Source of the DNA: Hymenobacter sp. YC55
Lineage (GTDB): Bacteria; Bacteroidota; Bacteroidia; Cytophagales; Hymenobacteraceae
Direction: 5' to 3'
Assembly (NCBI RefSeq): GCF_029433095.1
Contig: NZ_JARNTX010000001.1
Coordinates: 1,488,001-1,552,000, forward strand
Length of the DNA stretch: 64,000 nt
Shown: positions 34,075 through 43,197 of the stretch, piece by piece
How the letters are laid out: every line of letters starts with the position of its first letter
How positions within the stretch are numbered: position 1 is the first letter of the stretch
Translations under genes and position numbers: made by a program
Notes under the pieces: model-generated
Told to the model about the DNA's origin: nothing
The model's database searches: none
Seen by the model: the letters and a program-made list of their open reading frames with translations, nothing else

Positions 34075-34103
34075 GTTTGCAAACGACATCGAAAACGTTT
34101 GCA
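34075..34103. promoter_or_regulatory. Operator-like repeat GCAAACG-N10-CGTTTGC upstream of susC
   Basis: The arms GCAAACG (34079-34085) and CGTTTGC (34096-34102) are exact complements, and GTTTGCA is also a direct repeat 22 bp apart. They lie about 180 bp upstream of the susC start. The form, with CG at the arm ends and T/A-rich surroundings, resembles sites of LacI-type sugar regulators (inference). Confidence 0.55.
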
Positions 34104-34352
34104 GAGGCTCCCTAAGAATAGCAATAAATCTATTTTGCTGGCGAAACTTCACTTGTTTCAATTGGGCTTTCTCCCAACCCATTCCGATTCGGCAATCTTC
34201 AGCCTCGGCAATGAGGTCCTTAGGTTTCTCTGCTTGCACAACCAAACCCGCTTCACCGATTAACCAGTTTATTCAACCGGGTGTTTGTTGGTAGATACTT
34301 GCAAAACCGAGGAATAGGAGCACTACAAGGCCAAATGTGAAGCATAAATAAA

Positions 34353-34378
34353 GTCTTACTAAATCGATTTAGTAAGAC
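34353..34378. promoter_or_regulatory. Perfect 26-bp palindrome
   Basis: The half-site GTCTTACTAAATC is followed by its exact complement. It has no loop and no T-run, which fits a dimeric DNA-binding site better than a terminator. It is about 450 bp upstream of susC. Confidence 0.7.
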
Positions 34379-35044
34379 GCTCGAACGGTATGCCCCTTGA
34401 CGTAAAGATGTTTATACACGAAAAACATCTAATCAATCCACGTTTCAATAACGAGTTTGCTTGTGCTGTACAGGTCTAAATCAGCTGCAAACTAGATAGG
34501 TAATCGAGGCAGAATTGTCTTTGGTGCCCGTATCTGAAATAACATTTCCACCTAATAAAGTCTAGCAAAAACCTCGCTCGAATTTCAAATACTCGTAAAG
34601 TATAGTTGCCAAGGTCGAGCTGACCATCACATAAATAAAGGCTAAAAGCTGTCCTAAAAGAGGCAACAGCGTAGCATGATTAGACTTTTTTTATGTGAAA
34701 AATACAATTGCTATTTTTTGCTTGGATTGTAGATTTCTTTCAAGATGCCCAAAAACGAAGCGTACACTTTATGATTCCAGGTCTCTTAACTAGCCGTCGT
34801 GCTAGTGCTAACCTAGCAGCCATGAGTTTGGAATACGACTACATCAAAATTTAGCTGCGTACAGCTGTTGCAGACGAAGCTGCTTTTAAGACGACATCGT
34901 GAGCTTAGTGACGCTGCACATACAAGCTGCAAATTGGTAGTAAAACAGTGTCCTGTTTTCGAAGGGAAATGGTGGCAACAGCTTAGAAGCTAATCAACAG
35001 ATTACGCCATGGACCCTGGTGATTTATGCTAGTGAGCAATAAAA

Positions 35045-37450
35045 CTACTTGCTGTTGATGATCAATGTGTTGCTGATTAAGCCAGTAGCCGAAGCTGTTA
35101 CTTGAATAGCTGCGGGCTTAACCCCAGCGCGAAGTAGAATGGTGGCAATACCGGCTTCTGCCTTCATTGGGTTGTCGCCCATGAGCTCGGCCCCTTGCAC
35201 AGTGAAGCTGACAGACGTGGTAACTTCCGGTACGACGGTGCCATTGGCATCTACTACGGAAGCGTACACAAATACGGCGTCGTTCTGGCCAGCTGCTAGG
35301 TCTTTGCCGTGGCGGGCGTAGCTAAGTTGAAGGCGTTGCGGCGCGCCAGGAGTGCGTCGCTCGGTTTGAGCGGCGGCTTTCCCGTTACGGTAGCCAACTG
35401 CCCGCAGCGTGCCTGGAGTGAAGGCGGGTAGCGTGAACGTGAAGGGAGGATGCTTTAGCTTATTGGAAAACGCATTAGCATCGGGGCGCTGGCGGGCTAC
35501 GGGCTGGCCGTTGAGTTGCAGTTCCACCTCGTCGCAGTTGCTATACACTACCACTTGCTTGGCGGAGGTAGGTTGCCAGTAATTGGCAATGTACACCATG
35601 GGTTTACCGAAGCCATGAAGAGTAGTTACCGGGCCGTACTGGCTTTGGTAGAAGTAGTACGCAAATTTGGGCAGACGGAAAATGTCGCCCACCCCCGACG
35701 ACTCAATATCGGGGGCGTAGCCGCGCTTGTAATCGAACATCAGCCAGTTGGCATCGCCCACTGCCGGACTACGGAAATTGTCGTTGTGGGCTTCCTGGAA
35801 GTTGAGGGCTTGCTGCGCCAGTGCCCGTTCGCCCTGGCCGCGGAGCTGGCGCGAAGTCCGCTCCGATTCCTTCAGGCCGGCGTAGGCAGTTTGGTTGAAG
35901 CCGGCGTTTTGAGCGTAGTACTCCCAGTCGCCGTACTCGCACAGCAGCAGCGGCTTCTTGCCAGCATACTTGCTCCAGTAATCGGGCGCCTTGCTGTGCT
36001 GGCGAGCCGGAATAAACACGTCGTAGGCGTAGTCCATCCAGCCACAGGTGTACACGCCTTCCTTCCAGGGAAGCTCCTGATGTACCGCCTGATGGGTTTG
36101 CTCCATGTACGGCTTGCTCATCCCGGTTTCGTTCAACGACGATTCCCAGAGCACGATACTCGGGTGGTTCCGGTCGCGGCGAACCATGTCGCGCACATTT
36201 TGCAGGCTATTTTTCTGGAATTCCGCATTCCCGAAAAATTGCCAGCCCGGGATAGAGTTCATCACCAGAATACCAAGCTCGTCGCAGGCATCGAGGAAAG
36301 CAGGGGAGGGCGGGTAGTGGGAGCACCTCACGAAGTTGAAGCCCGCGTCTTTAATCTGCCAGGCGTCGCGGTACTGCGCGTTGTCGGATAGGGCGTAGCC
36401 TAAGTAGGGATACTCTTGGTGGCGGTTGGTGCCCCGCAGCCGAAGCTTTTGGTTGTTGAGGTAAAAACCGTCTTTGGCAAAGCGAATAGTTCGGATGCCG
36501 GTGTGCAGCTCTTGCCGGTCAATTACGGCTCCTTCGCGCAGCACTTCCACCACCAGCCGGTAACGATACGGCTGCTCCGGCGACCAAAGGCGCGGGTTGG
36601 CAATGGAAAGCTGCTGGTCTACACGCTCGAAAGCGCCAGAGGCAATGCCAGCCGCTTCGTTTTGCGTTCTACCCACTTCCTGGCCTTTGTCGTCGAGCAA
36701 GGTCGCGCGTACTTGTACAGTCTGAGCCTGGGCTGCTTTGTTCTCTACTTCGGTTTGCAGCCGCAGCGTAGCCGACTGCGGGCTTACGTTTTCGTAGTGT
36801 ACCAGAATGCCCCCGCCCGCCGCGTGCCCCGCTTCTACGGGGTCGGAAATGTGGACTTTGTCTTGCACCAACAGCTGCACCGAGCGGTAGAGGCCACTGT
36901 AAAAGTTGAAATCCAGGTCCTTGAGTGGTTTGCCCGGCGGTACTGCCGGGTTATCCTGGTTGTTGAGCTTCACCAGCAGGCAGTTTTCCTGCCCATACTT
37001 CAACTGGCGCGTCACGTCCACGGTAAAGGGCAGATAGCCACCCACGTGCCGTTCGAGCCGCTTGCCGTTCAAGTACACATCGGCAGTGTGCATGGCCGCC
37101 CCAAAGTGAATAGCTACTTGTTTGCCGGAATCGGCAGCGGGTACCTGGAAAAACTTGCGGTAAAAACAGATGCCTTGCCACTGCTTCTTATCAGTCACGA
37201 CGGGCTCTAGCTGCGCCGTATGGGGCAACGATACGGCTGCCCACCGAATGGTGCTGTCGGTGGTGTTGGTGAAGAAGGACGCAGTAACTGCCGTATCTAT
37301 ATCCTTCACAAACTGCCAGTCTTGGTTGAAGTCAACCGCCGGCGCTATACTAGATGAGGAGTGGGTGGAGCATTCGCTCAGAGCGCCTATCAGCAGCAAG
37401 CTGCCCCCAACACGGGCAAAAACCTTGGAAAGCAGCGTAAGGTCAGGCAT
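35045..37450 (-). CDS. Glycoside hydrolase family 2 protein (beta-galactosidase-like)
   Basis: An 801-residue secreted or lipid-anchored enzyme. The N-terminus has a hydrophobic stretch and LSEC; the Glu before Cys is unusual for a lipobox. The order is sugar-binding jelly-roll domain (about 40-200), Ig-like domain (about 205-318) and catalytic barrel (about 320-620). The acid/base pair Asn440-Glu441 lies in WESSLNETGM and the nucleophile is Glu505 in LLLCEYGDWEYY. Extra C-terminal Ig-like domains follow (DUF4982-like at about 630-700, and an invasin-like one, AGQNDAVFVYASVVDANGTVVPE). GH2 covers beta-galactosidase, beta-mannosidase and beta-glucuronidase; which one applies is not visible. 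It begins 9 bp after the upstream hydrolase, so it is in its operon. Confidence 0.88.
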   Translation of the reverse strand: MPDLTLLSKVFARVGGSLLLIGALSECSTHSSSSIAPAVDFNQDWQFVKDIDTAVTASFFTNTTDSTIRWAAVSLPHTAQLEPVVTDKKQWQGICFYRKFFQVPAADSGKQVAIHFGAAMHTADVYLNGKRLERHVGGYLPFTVDVTRQLKYGQENCLLVKLNNQDNPAVPPGKPLKDLDFNFYSGLYRSVQLLVQDKVHISDPVEAGHAAGGGILVHYENVSPQSATLRLQTEVENKAAQAQTVQVRATLLDDKGQEVGRTQNEAAGIASGAFERVDQQLSIANPRLWSPEQPYRYRLVVEVLREGAVIDRQELHTGIRTIRFAKDGFYLNNQKLRLRGTNRHQEYPYLGYALSDNAQYRDAWQIKDAGFNFVRCSHYPPSPAFLDACDELGILVMNSIPGWQFFGNAEFQKNSLQNVRDMVRRDRNHPSIVLWESSLNETGMSKPYMEQTHQAVHQELPWKEGVYTCGWMDYAYDVFIPARQHSKAPDYWSKYAGKKPLLLCEYGDWEYYAQNAGFNQTAYAGLKESERTSRQLRGQGERALAQQALNFQEAHNDNFRSPAVGDANWLMFDYKRGYAPDIESSGVGDIFRLPKFAYYFYQSQYGPVTTLHGFGKPMVYIANYWQPTSAKQVVVYSNCDEVELQLNGQPVARQRPDANAFSNKLKHPPFTFTLPAFTPGTLRAVGYRNGKAAAQTERRTPGAPQRLQLSYARHGKDLAAGQNDAVFVYASVVDANGTVVPEVTTSVSFTVQGAELMGDNPMKAEAGIATILLRAGVKPAAIQVTASATGLISNTLIINSK

Positions 37451-37459
37451 ATATAAGGT

Positions 37460-40051
37460 CTATTGCAAGGAAACGGATTCGAGGTCGAGGTGGCGTGAGC
37501 CGGTGGCCGGGGCGGGAACATCAAACAGCACGTGCAGCACCTCCATTTCAGTGAGTTGCAGGGCAGGTTGACGAGCGGGCTGGTAGTTCAACGGTAGAAA
37601 CCCGGGATAGGGGCGCGGCACCAGTAACAGTGCATCGGGACGGAATGCGGAAAGCGGAATCCGTAGTTCCTGCATTTCCGGGCCAAGCTGAACGGTGGCT
37701 GAATAGGCGGTTGCATCCTTGGTGGTCAGCACCACTTTCACGGAGGTAACCGCCTCACTGGCCCGCCCCCGGATAGCAACTTCCTTGAAGCTTGCTAGCT
37801 CAGTGACCCGGCCGGCAAGCTTGTGCCCGAAGTAGGCGCGCAAAGCTGCGGCTGGGCCAGTTGTAGCAGCAGGTTGCGGTTGGTTGGGCCGCGCGGCTCC
37901 TTGTACTAAACGCAATGCCAGCGTGCCGGTGGGCGTGGTTACATAGTCGGTCCAGGCGGTGCTGGCTATGCCGCGTGCTTCTACTTGCTCTTGGTCGCGG
38001 CTGGCTTGGAAAAGGGGCAGGGGAGTAGCAGCCGCCACTATAGGAGTTTCCCAATGCTCGGAATGGTAGTAGTCCCAATCTCGGGGCTGGCCCTCGAAAC
38101 CGCCTGGAAAGGTCAGCGTCTGGTCTTTTTTACGGAGCACTATCCAGTAGCGCAACATACCCGGATAAGCCATGTCGGCGGGTATGGTGGCTTCTACGGT
38201 GGCGTAGCTCGTGGTGGTCATGGGGAGCGTCTGGGTGCGGCCGTAATAGTGCTGAGCCACCAGAAATACGCTGTCTTGGGGCGTAGCACCGGTAAGGCGG
38301 GCCGTGATGCGCACCGATTGTCCGGCCGAAACCTGCGCGGGCGGCGTGTGCAGCACTTGTGGTCCAAGCTTGGTAGGCGCCGGGGCTGCATACTCGCCTA
38401 GCTTAATGTAGTTGTAGGTGGCTTGGGACGTGAACTGCGTGGTTGACTTGCCAGTGGCGGACACCACGTACACGCCGGGCTGCACCATAACGCTGCCGTT
38501 GGTGGCCTGTGCTTGGGTGGTATTGCCTTCATTGAGACCACGCAAACTGAAGTTGTTGTCCAACTCCGGCAGCGAAAGCTGTAGGGGCTGGTTGTTCCAC
38601 AGAATCTGCGTTACCGCTTTATCCAAGGACGCTTTTTCGAAAGGGTCCCGGATGGGTACGGCATCGGGCATCACCTCCAAGCGCCACACGCCCGCGGCCA
38701 GTCGGTCGAGGAAGTAGGCGCCGGTGCCGCCGTAGCGCACCACTGGCGAGGAGCCTACCCCTGCCACGTGCTGTAAGCTTGCTACCCGTTTGGGCTGCGT
38801 AGTGGTGGAAGCGGTGTAGTAGAACTCTTCGGGCGTGTTCATTTCACTGAGACCTTGCCGGTAGCTGACCCGAAAAGCATCGAACACCGAATCCTGTGGA
38901 TAGCGCCCGAACGTTTGCCCGCGGCCAACGCGGTGGAACGCCTTGGAGGCAATCAGCAAACTCAAGGCCTTGGCCGGAGTGTACGCCAGATTCAGGTAGT
39001 GGGTCTGGTATTCGGTGTTGGCAAACGCCATAGCCATGGGGTCATAAGCAAACTGCGTGGCCCACTGAAAACCTGCTTCCCGGAAGCTGCGCGCCATAAA
39101 CGGGTACATCACCGGCTGAATAATGTCGGCCGACTCAAACTCGTAGATCATGCGCGCCTTACTGGTAAAGCGCTTGTCGGTTTGAAACGGAATTGTGTAT
39201 TGGTCGACGTAGGGCAGGAAGTTGCCACGCAAAGCGTGGCCGCTTACCAAGCCCTGCGGGTACCACTGAAATGTCAGCCCGTCCACCTTGGCGTTCAAAA
39301 TGGCCTCGTACACATCCGGGTTTTCCGACACGTTATAGAAAACCGGCTTACGGCAGCCCGTGGCCCGGATGGCTTGGGCCATGCGGTTGGCGAAAGCCGT
39401 GACTTCGGCCTCGGGCTTGCGGTAGCGGGGCTCGTTGCATACTTCGTAGGCAATGATGTCCGGCTCGTCCCGGTTGAGCTGCTTGGTATAGGGGTTGCGG
39501 TGGTTAAGGAACTGCGTTAGGTACTTCTCCTGCGCCAGAATGGCCCGCGGATTGGTGTAGGCCTGCGTTTTCGAGTAAATACTGGAAAAACCGGTACCCG
39601 TGTCGCGCTCTGGGTAGCCATTGTTCCAGTAGGCAATCGGCGTGAGGATGATTTTGATGCCGCGCTGCTTCAGCTGCGCCACCAGAAAATCGAGCAGCTT
39701 CAGATGTTCGTTTTCCTGCAGATTGCCGAGCGTATCCGTGATTTCCACGTCCCATACGTGCACCCGAAAGGCATCAACCCCTAGCCGCGACAAGTGGTAT
39801 ACGTCCTGCGCAATGGCCTGCTCATGCGGTACGCCTAGCTTTTGGTGCGCCCGGTATGCGTGGGCAAAGGGCGTGGTGTAGTTCACGCCAAACAACGCTA
39901 CTTCCTGCTTGCCTTTCTGCCACCGCAGTACGCCCTGTTTGTCCACAAACACGTCGCCCTCAGGCTGGCGCGGAGTCTTTTGTGCCGCCGATGGTAGCGC
40001 CAAAAGGATATGCCAAGCACTAAAAAGCAGAAGAAATAATCGATTGAGCAT
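37460..40051 (-). CDS. Secreted GH5-like (cellulase-superfamily) glycoside hydrolase
   Basis: 863 residues from the ATG at 40049-40051, which starts the signal peptide (MLNRLFLLLFSAWHILLALP, then SAAQ); the frame is open 43 codons further upstream without such a signal. The N-terminal barrel (about 30-400) is of clan GH-A: FRVHVWDVEI, acid/base Glu207 in YEVCNEPRY, and a candidate nucleophile Glu304 or Glu306 in MIYEFES. The C-terminal half has beta domains (about 560-680 and 700-863) that look like carbohydrate-binding modules. It is transcribed with the GH2 gene. The substrate is unknown; a beta-linked glycan is likely by family. This is a different linkage from the neighbouring GH13. Confidence 0.8.
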   Translation of the reverse strand: MLNRLFLLLFSAWHILLALPSAAQKTPRQPEGDVFVDKQGVLRWQKGKQEVALFGVNYTTPFAHAYRAHQKLGVPHEQAIAQDVYHLSRLGVDAFRVHVWDVEITDTLGNLQENEHLKLLDFLVAQLKQRGIKIILTPIAYWNNGYPERDTGTGFSSIYSKTQAYTNPRAILAQEKYLTQFLNHRNPYTKQLNRDEPDIIAYEVCNEPRYRKPEAEVTAFANRMAQAIRATGCRKPVFYNVSENPDVYEAILNAKVDGLTFQWYPQGLVSGHALRGNFLPYVDQYTIPFQTDKRFTSKARMIYEFESADIIQPVMYPFMARSFREAGFQWATQFAYDPMAMAFANTEYQTHYLNLAYTPAKALSLLIASKAFHRVGRGQTFGRYPQDSVFDAFRVSYRQGLSEMNTPEEFYYTASTTTQPKRVASLQHVAGVGSSPVVRYGGTGAYFLDRLAAGVWRLEVMPDAVPIRDPFEKASLDKAVTQILWNNQPLQLSLPELDNNFSLRGLNEGNTTQAQATNGSVMVQPGVYVVSATGKSTTQFTSQATYNYIKLGEYAAPAPTKLGPQVLHTPPAQVSAGQSVRITARLTGATPQDSVFLVAQHYYGRTQTLPMTTTSYATVEATIPADMAYPGMLRYWIVLRKKDQTLTFPGGFEGQPRDWDYYHSEHWETPIVAAATPLPLFQASRDQEQVEARGIASTAWTDYVTTPTGTLALRLVQGAARPNQPQPAATTGPAAALRAYFGHKLAGRVTELASFKEVAIRGRASEAVTSVKVVLTTKDATAYSATVQLGPEMQELRIPLSAFRPDALLLVPRPYPGFLPLNYQPARQPALQLTEMEVLHVLFDVPAPATGSRHLDLESVSLQ

Positions 40052-40767
40052 AGGGTGGGGACTGTAAGCGCAGTTTGCGCGCGGCGTTAAGCAGCCCGAA
40101 AAGTAGATAGGTTTATTGGGTTGCCCAATCGTTTGTGTAACCACACCCTGCTTCGCTTGCCTAGCGGTGCGCATAGCCATACTCTCAACCGCTGCCTAAG
40201 TACTAGCTAATCATATGAATCAAGTGAGGCCTCATCGCTCAATTGATTGTGTGCTTATGGATGGTAATTTAAGGCGTCATGTTTTGTGCGTATCAGCAGC
40301 AAGCCAGTTGCTAGCTTAAGAAATAGTGCGTCTAGCCTATGCTAAGACCAAGACTAGTTCCCTTCCTCAAATGATGTTGCGAATCTAGCAAGGAGGAGTT
40401 GGGGGTGTTTGACTAGTCGTTGCTGATGTTGCCAAACCATTGTCATGCTGAGCTTGTCGAAGCATCTCGCTCGAATCGTTGAGCTGACAAAAGGGGTTAC
40501 TACACTAGCGAGATGCTTCGGCTGCGCTCAGCATGACGGTCTTGTAGCTCGTGCTGGTTATAGTTCAGTATCCTCTAATTTCTTGGCCAAGGAGGATTAG
40601 CTTCTCTAGACCTTAGCATCAGACCACCTACAGAGTAGCCATACCTAGCACTCAAATAACCGGATGTCTTAACACTATCGTAACTATCGGCGCTTATTCT
40701 TGCCATTATTCCATCACAAATCTTGAATTTTGCTTGTGTGGTAAAAAAGCTACCTTACCTTTGTGCT
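40052..40767. other. Gap between hydrolase operon and trp leader
   Basis: No gene was seen. It contains repeat locus C (40442-40537) and, at its right end, the trp promoter. The remainder shows nothing recognisable. Confidence 0.6.
40442..40537. repeat. Paired-hairpin intergenic repeat, locus C
   Basis: One forward arm (GTCATGCTGAGC onward) and one reverse arm (to GCTCAGCATGAC). The inner motifs CTCGAATCGTT and TTACTACACTAG are those of loci A and B in opposite orientation. Confidence 0.88.
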
Positions 40768-40768
40768 A
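40729..40768 (+). promoter_or_regulatory. Promoter of the trp operon
   Basis: The -7 element TACCTTTG (40756-40763) matches the Bacteroidota consensus TAnnTTTG exactly. Upstream, TTTG (40729-40732) or TTG (40734-40736) fits a -33 element with 19-23 bp spacing. The predicted transcript starts near 40768, giving a leader of about 200 bases before trpE. Confidence 0.75.
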
Positions 40769-40805
40769 CTCAACGCCCCTTTACCTTTTGGCAATGACCG
40801 TTTCA

Positions 40806-40871
40806 ATGACTCAGCAAGCTTGGTGGTGGCCTCTCGGAAATTCCGGACGGGACCTCCTGTGCGTGCGTTAA
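40806..40871 (+). CDS. trpL: trp leader peptide with three tandem Trp codons
   Basis: A 21-codon ORF beginning MTQQAWWWPLG and ending CVR before TAA (40869-40871). Codons 6-8 (40821-40829) are TGG TGG TGG; Trp is normally rare, so a triplet in such a short ORF just upstream of a trp operon is diagnostic of ribosome-mediated attenuation. An in-frame ATG at 40794 is an alternative start, adding four residues. The segment that forms the antiterminator (40844-40851) lies inside the ORF, 14 bases after the last Trp codon. A stalled ribosome would therefore leave it free, whereas a ribosome at the stop codon would mask it. Confidence 0.87.
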   Translation: MTQQAWWWPLGNSGRDLLCVR

Positions 40872-40935
40872 GATCATCGAAACTCTTCTCCGCAACGACT
40901 CTACAGAAAGCCCGGCCGACCCGCCGGGCTTTTTT
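40844..40935 (+). terminator. trp attenuator: antiterminator and terminator
   Basis: Terminator: AAGCCCGGC (40908-40916) and GCCGGGCTT (40923-40931) with a 6-base loop, then a T-run to 40935. Antiterminator: CGGACGGG (40844-40851) can pair with CCCGGCCG (40911-40918) at 7 of 8 positions, destroying the terminator's left arm. The two folds are mutually exclusive. Confidence 0.82.
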
Positions 40936-40971
40936 ATTACCCGGCGCTTAGCTTCTCTCGAAACGCCCCAT

Positions 40972-42387
40972 ATGAAACAGTTCCAGCTCCACACCCGCCA
41001 CCTCCGCGTCCTAGCCGACACCGTAACGCCTGTAGGCCTCTACCTCCGTCTGCGCGACCGGTATCCTAACTGCTTGCTGCTGGAAAGCTCCGATTACCAC
41101 GGCCAGCAAAACGCGTTCAGCTACCTCGCCTTCGACCCCCTGGCCCGTTTCGAGTTGAGTGGCAACGAGTTGAAGCTAACTTTCCCCGACGACAGCGTCG
41201 AAACCGAAACCCTGACCGAGCCTCGGCTTGCTCTCACGCGCCTTCAGGAATTTGCGGGTTGCTTCCAAACCGAGCCTACCGAGTACGACTTCATTACGGG
41301 AGGCTTGTTTGGTTACATCGGTTACGAAGGCGTGCAGTACTTCGAGGACCTGAACCTGCGCACCGACAAGCAGGCCGCCGGCCAGATTCCGAGCATCCTG
41401 TACGGTACGTATCGGTATGTTATTGCCGTGAACCACTTCCGCAACGAGCTGTACGTATTCGAGCACACGCTAGCCGGCGAGGAAACCGACCCCGAAGGCC
41501 TCACGCGCCTTGTCAACCTGGTGCGCAACCCCTCGTTGCCGGATTACAAGTTCTCGGTAGTAGGAGAGGAATCCACCAACCAGACCGATGAAGAATTCCT
41601 GAAAGTGCTGGCCGCTGGCCGTCAGCATTGCCACCAAGGCAATGTGTTTCAGATAGTGCTTTCGCGCCGCTTTCAGCAGGGCTTTACCGGCGACGAGTTC
41701 AATGTGTACCGGGCGCTGCGCTCCATCAACCCGTCGCCATACCTGTTTTATTTCGACTACGGCAACTTCAAAATCTTCGGGTCTTCGCCCGAAACCCAAC
41801 TCCTTATTAAGGGGCGCGAAGCTAGCCTGTTCCCCATTGCCGGCACCTTCCGCCGCACCGGCCACGACGCCGAGGATGCCGCCCTGGCCCAAAAGCTGGC
41901 CGACGACCCCAAGGAAAACGCCGAGCACACCATGCTCGTTGACCTAGCCCGCAACGACTTGGCCCGGCACGGCGACAACGTGCGGGTGAAAACCTTCCGC
42001 GAAATCCAGTTCTACTCGCACGTCATTCACTTGGTGAGCGAAGTAAACGCCACGTTAAGCCCGGACGCTAGCCCGCTGCAAGTGGTAGCCGACACCTTCC
42101 CGGCGGGCACGCTCTCCGGAGCACCCAAGCACCGCGCCATGCAGCTCATCGACAGCCTGGAGCCTACTGGCCGCGGCTACTACGGCGGTGCCATCGGCTA
42201 CCTGGGCTTCAACGGTGACTTCAACCACGCCATCATGATTCGTTCTTTCCTGAGCACGGCGGGTCAGCTGTACTTCCAAGCGGGTGCCGGCGTAGTGGCC
42301 GCTTCCGACATCAATTCCGAACTCAACGAAGTCCACCACAAACTAGCTGCGCTTCGCAAAGCTCTGAAAGAAGCCGAGGCTGTTTAA
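40972..42387 (+). CDS. trpE: Anthranilate synthase component I
   Basis: A 471-residue chorismate-utilising enzyme that makes anthranilate with ammonia from TrpG. The feedback-inhibition motif LLLESS lies at residues 35-40, where Trp binds in known TrpE proteins. The C-terminal catalytic half shows FQIVLSRRFQ, SPETQL, IAGTFRRTG, DLARNDLAR and TFPAGTLSGAPKHRAMQLID. These support TrpE rather than PabB. It is the first structural gene after the attenuator, so it is controlled by charged tRNA-Trp at the RNA level and by Trp at the protein level (inference from both motifs). trpG follows after 144 bp. Confidence 0.95.
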   Translation: MKQFQLHTRHLRVLADTVTPVGLYLRLRDRYPNCLLLESSDYHGQQNAFSYLAFDPLARFELSGNELKLTFPDDSVETETLTEPRLALTRLQEFAGCFQTEPTEYDFITGGLFGYIGYEGVQYFEDLNLRTDKQAAGQIPSILYGTYRYVIAVNHFRNELYVFEHTLAGEETDPEGLTRLVNLVRNPSLPDYKFSVVGEESTNQTDEEFLKVLAAGRQHCHQGNVFQIVLSRRFQQGFTGDEFNVYRALRSINPSPYLFYFDYGNFKIFGSSPETQLLIKGREASLFPIAGTFRRTGHDAEDAALAQKLADDPKENAEHTMLVDLARNDLARHGDNVRVKTFREIQFYSHVIHLVSEVNATLSPDASPLQVVADTFPAGTLSGAPKHRAMQLIDSLEPTGRGYYGGAIGYLGFNGDFNHAIMIRSFLSTAGQLYFQAGAGVVAASDINSELNEVHHKLAALRKALKEAEAV

Positions 42388-42531
42388 GACGCTGAATCTG
42401 AAACGCACTTCAAGCAAAGCCAAGAAGCTACACTTATTCTGCGGAACCAAGCACCAGCTGCAACCTCTTGACGAAATAATAGACCCTACGTTCCCAAGTT
42501 CTCCACCTCCTCTAAAATCCCGCCTAGCTAT

Positions 42532-43098
42532 ATGAAAATCCTGGTCCTCGACAACTACGACTCCTTCACCTACAACCTCGTGCAAGTGTTGCGGGAGTTA
42601 GGCCACGGTGAAGCCACCACCGTCATCCGCAACGATAAACTAGCAGTGGACGATGTAGAAGAATATGATGCGGTGCTACTGTCGCCGGGTCCGGGTTTGC
42701 CTTCGGAAGCCGGCCTGATGCCGGAAATTATTCGTCGCTACGCGCCTACCAAGCGGATTTTGGGAGTATGCCTTGGGCACCAAGGGTTGGCAGAGAGCTT
42801 CGGCGGCGAGCTATATAATATGCCCGAGGTGCTGCACGGTATTGCCACCAAGGCCGAAGTAACGGCCGACGATAAGTTGTTCGACGGCCTGCCCACAGAG
42901 TTTCAAGTAGGGCGCTACCATTCGTGGAGCGTGCGCCCCGAGTCGGTACCATCCGAGCTAGAAGTAACTGCCCTCGACGCTGATGGCCAGGTGCTAGCCT
43001 TCCGCCACCGCGACTACGACGTGCGCGGCGTGCAGTTCCACCCCGAGTCCATTCTGACCGAGCACGGCCACCAGATGCTGCGCAACTGGCTGGCCTAA
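42532..43098 (+). CDS. trpG: Anthranilate synthase component II (glutamine amidotransferase)
   Basis: A 188-residue class I glutamine amidotransferase that feeds ammonia to TrpE. The catalytic triad is present: Cys80 in GVCLGHQGLAE and the His and Glu of VQFHPESIL near the C-terminus. The N-terminus MKILVLDNYDSFTYNLVQ is typical. It could also serve PabA, since many bacteria share one subunit, but its place in the trp operon supports TrpG. Normal length, with no fusion to TrpD or TrpE. Confidence 0.95.
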   Translation: MKILVLDNYDSFTYNLVQVLRELGHGEATTVIRNDKLAVDDVEEYDAVLLSPGPGLPSEAGLMPEIIRRYAPTKRILGVCLGHQGLAESFGGELYNMPEVLHGIATKAEVTADDKLFDGLPTEFQVGRYHSWSVRPESVPSELEVTALDADGQVLAFRHRDYDVRGVQFHPESILTEHGHQMLRNWLA

Positions 43099-43197
43099 TG
43101 CGCTAAGCTCCAGCAGCGGCCCACCAATTGTGCAGCCTGCTGAGGTTTCTTGTCTCATTGTTTACCGACTCGGCAAGCGTCTGCTTGGCGTTACAGA

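Larger units (their letters stand above)
33902..35044. promoter_or_regulatory. Long region upstream of susC, no supported gene
   Basis: This 1.1-kb gap contains the inverted repeat at 34079-34102 and the 26-bp palindrome at 34353-34378 listed separately. A small GC hairpin lies near 33937-33949. Short open frames near 34060-34294 look random. It probably holds the promoter of the susCDE operon. Confidence 0.55.

Noticed and set aside
34060..34294. Short open frames upstream of susC
   Set aside because: They overlap each other and the operator-like repeats, with random-looking composition.
40763..40951. 62-codon open frame overlapping the trp leader
   Set aside because: It is in a different frame from the Trp-rich leader ORF and runs through the terminator hairpin.
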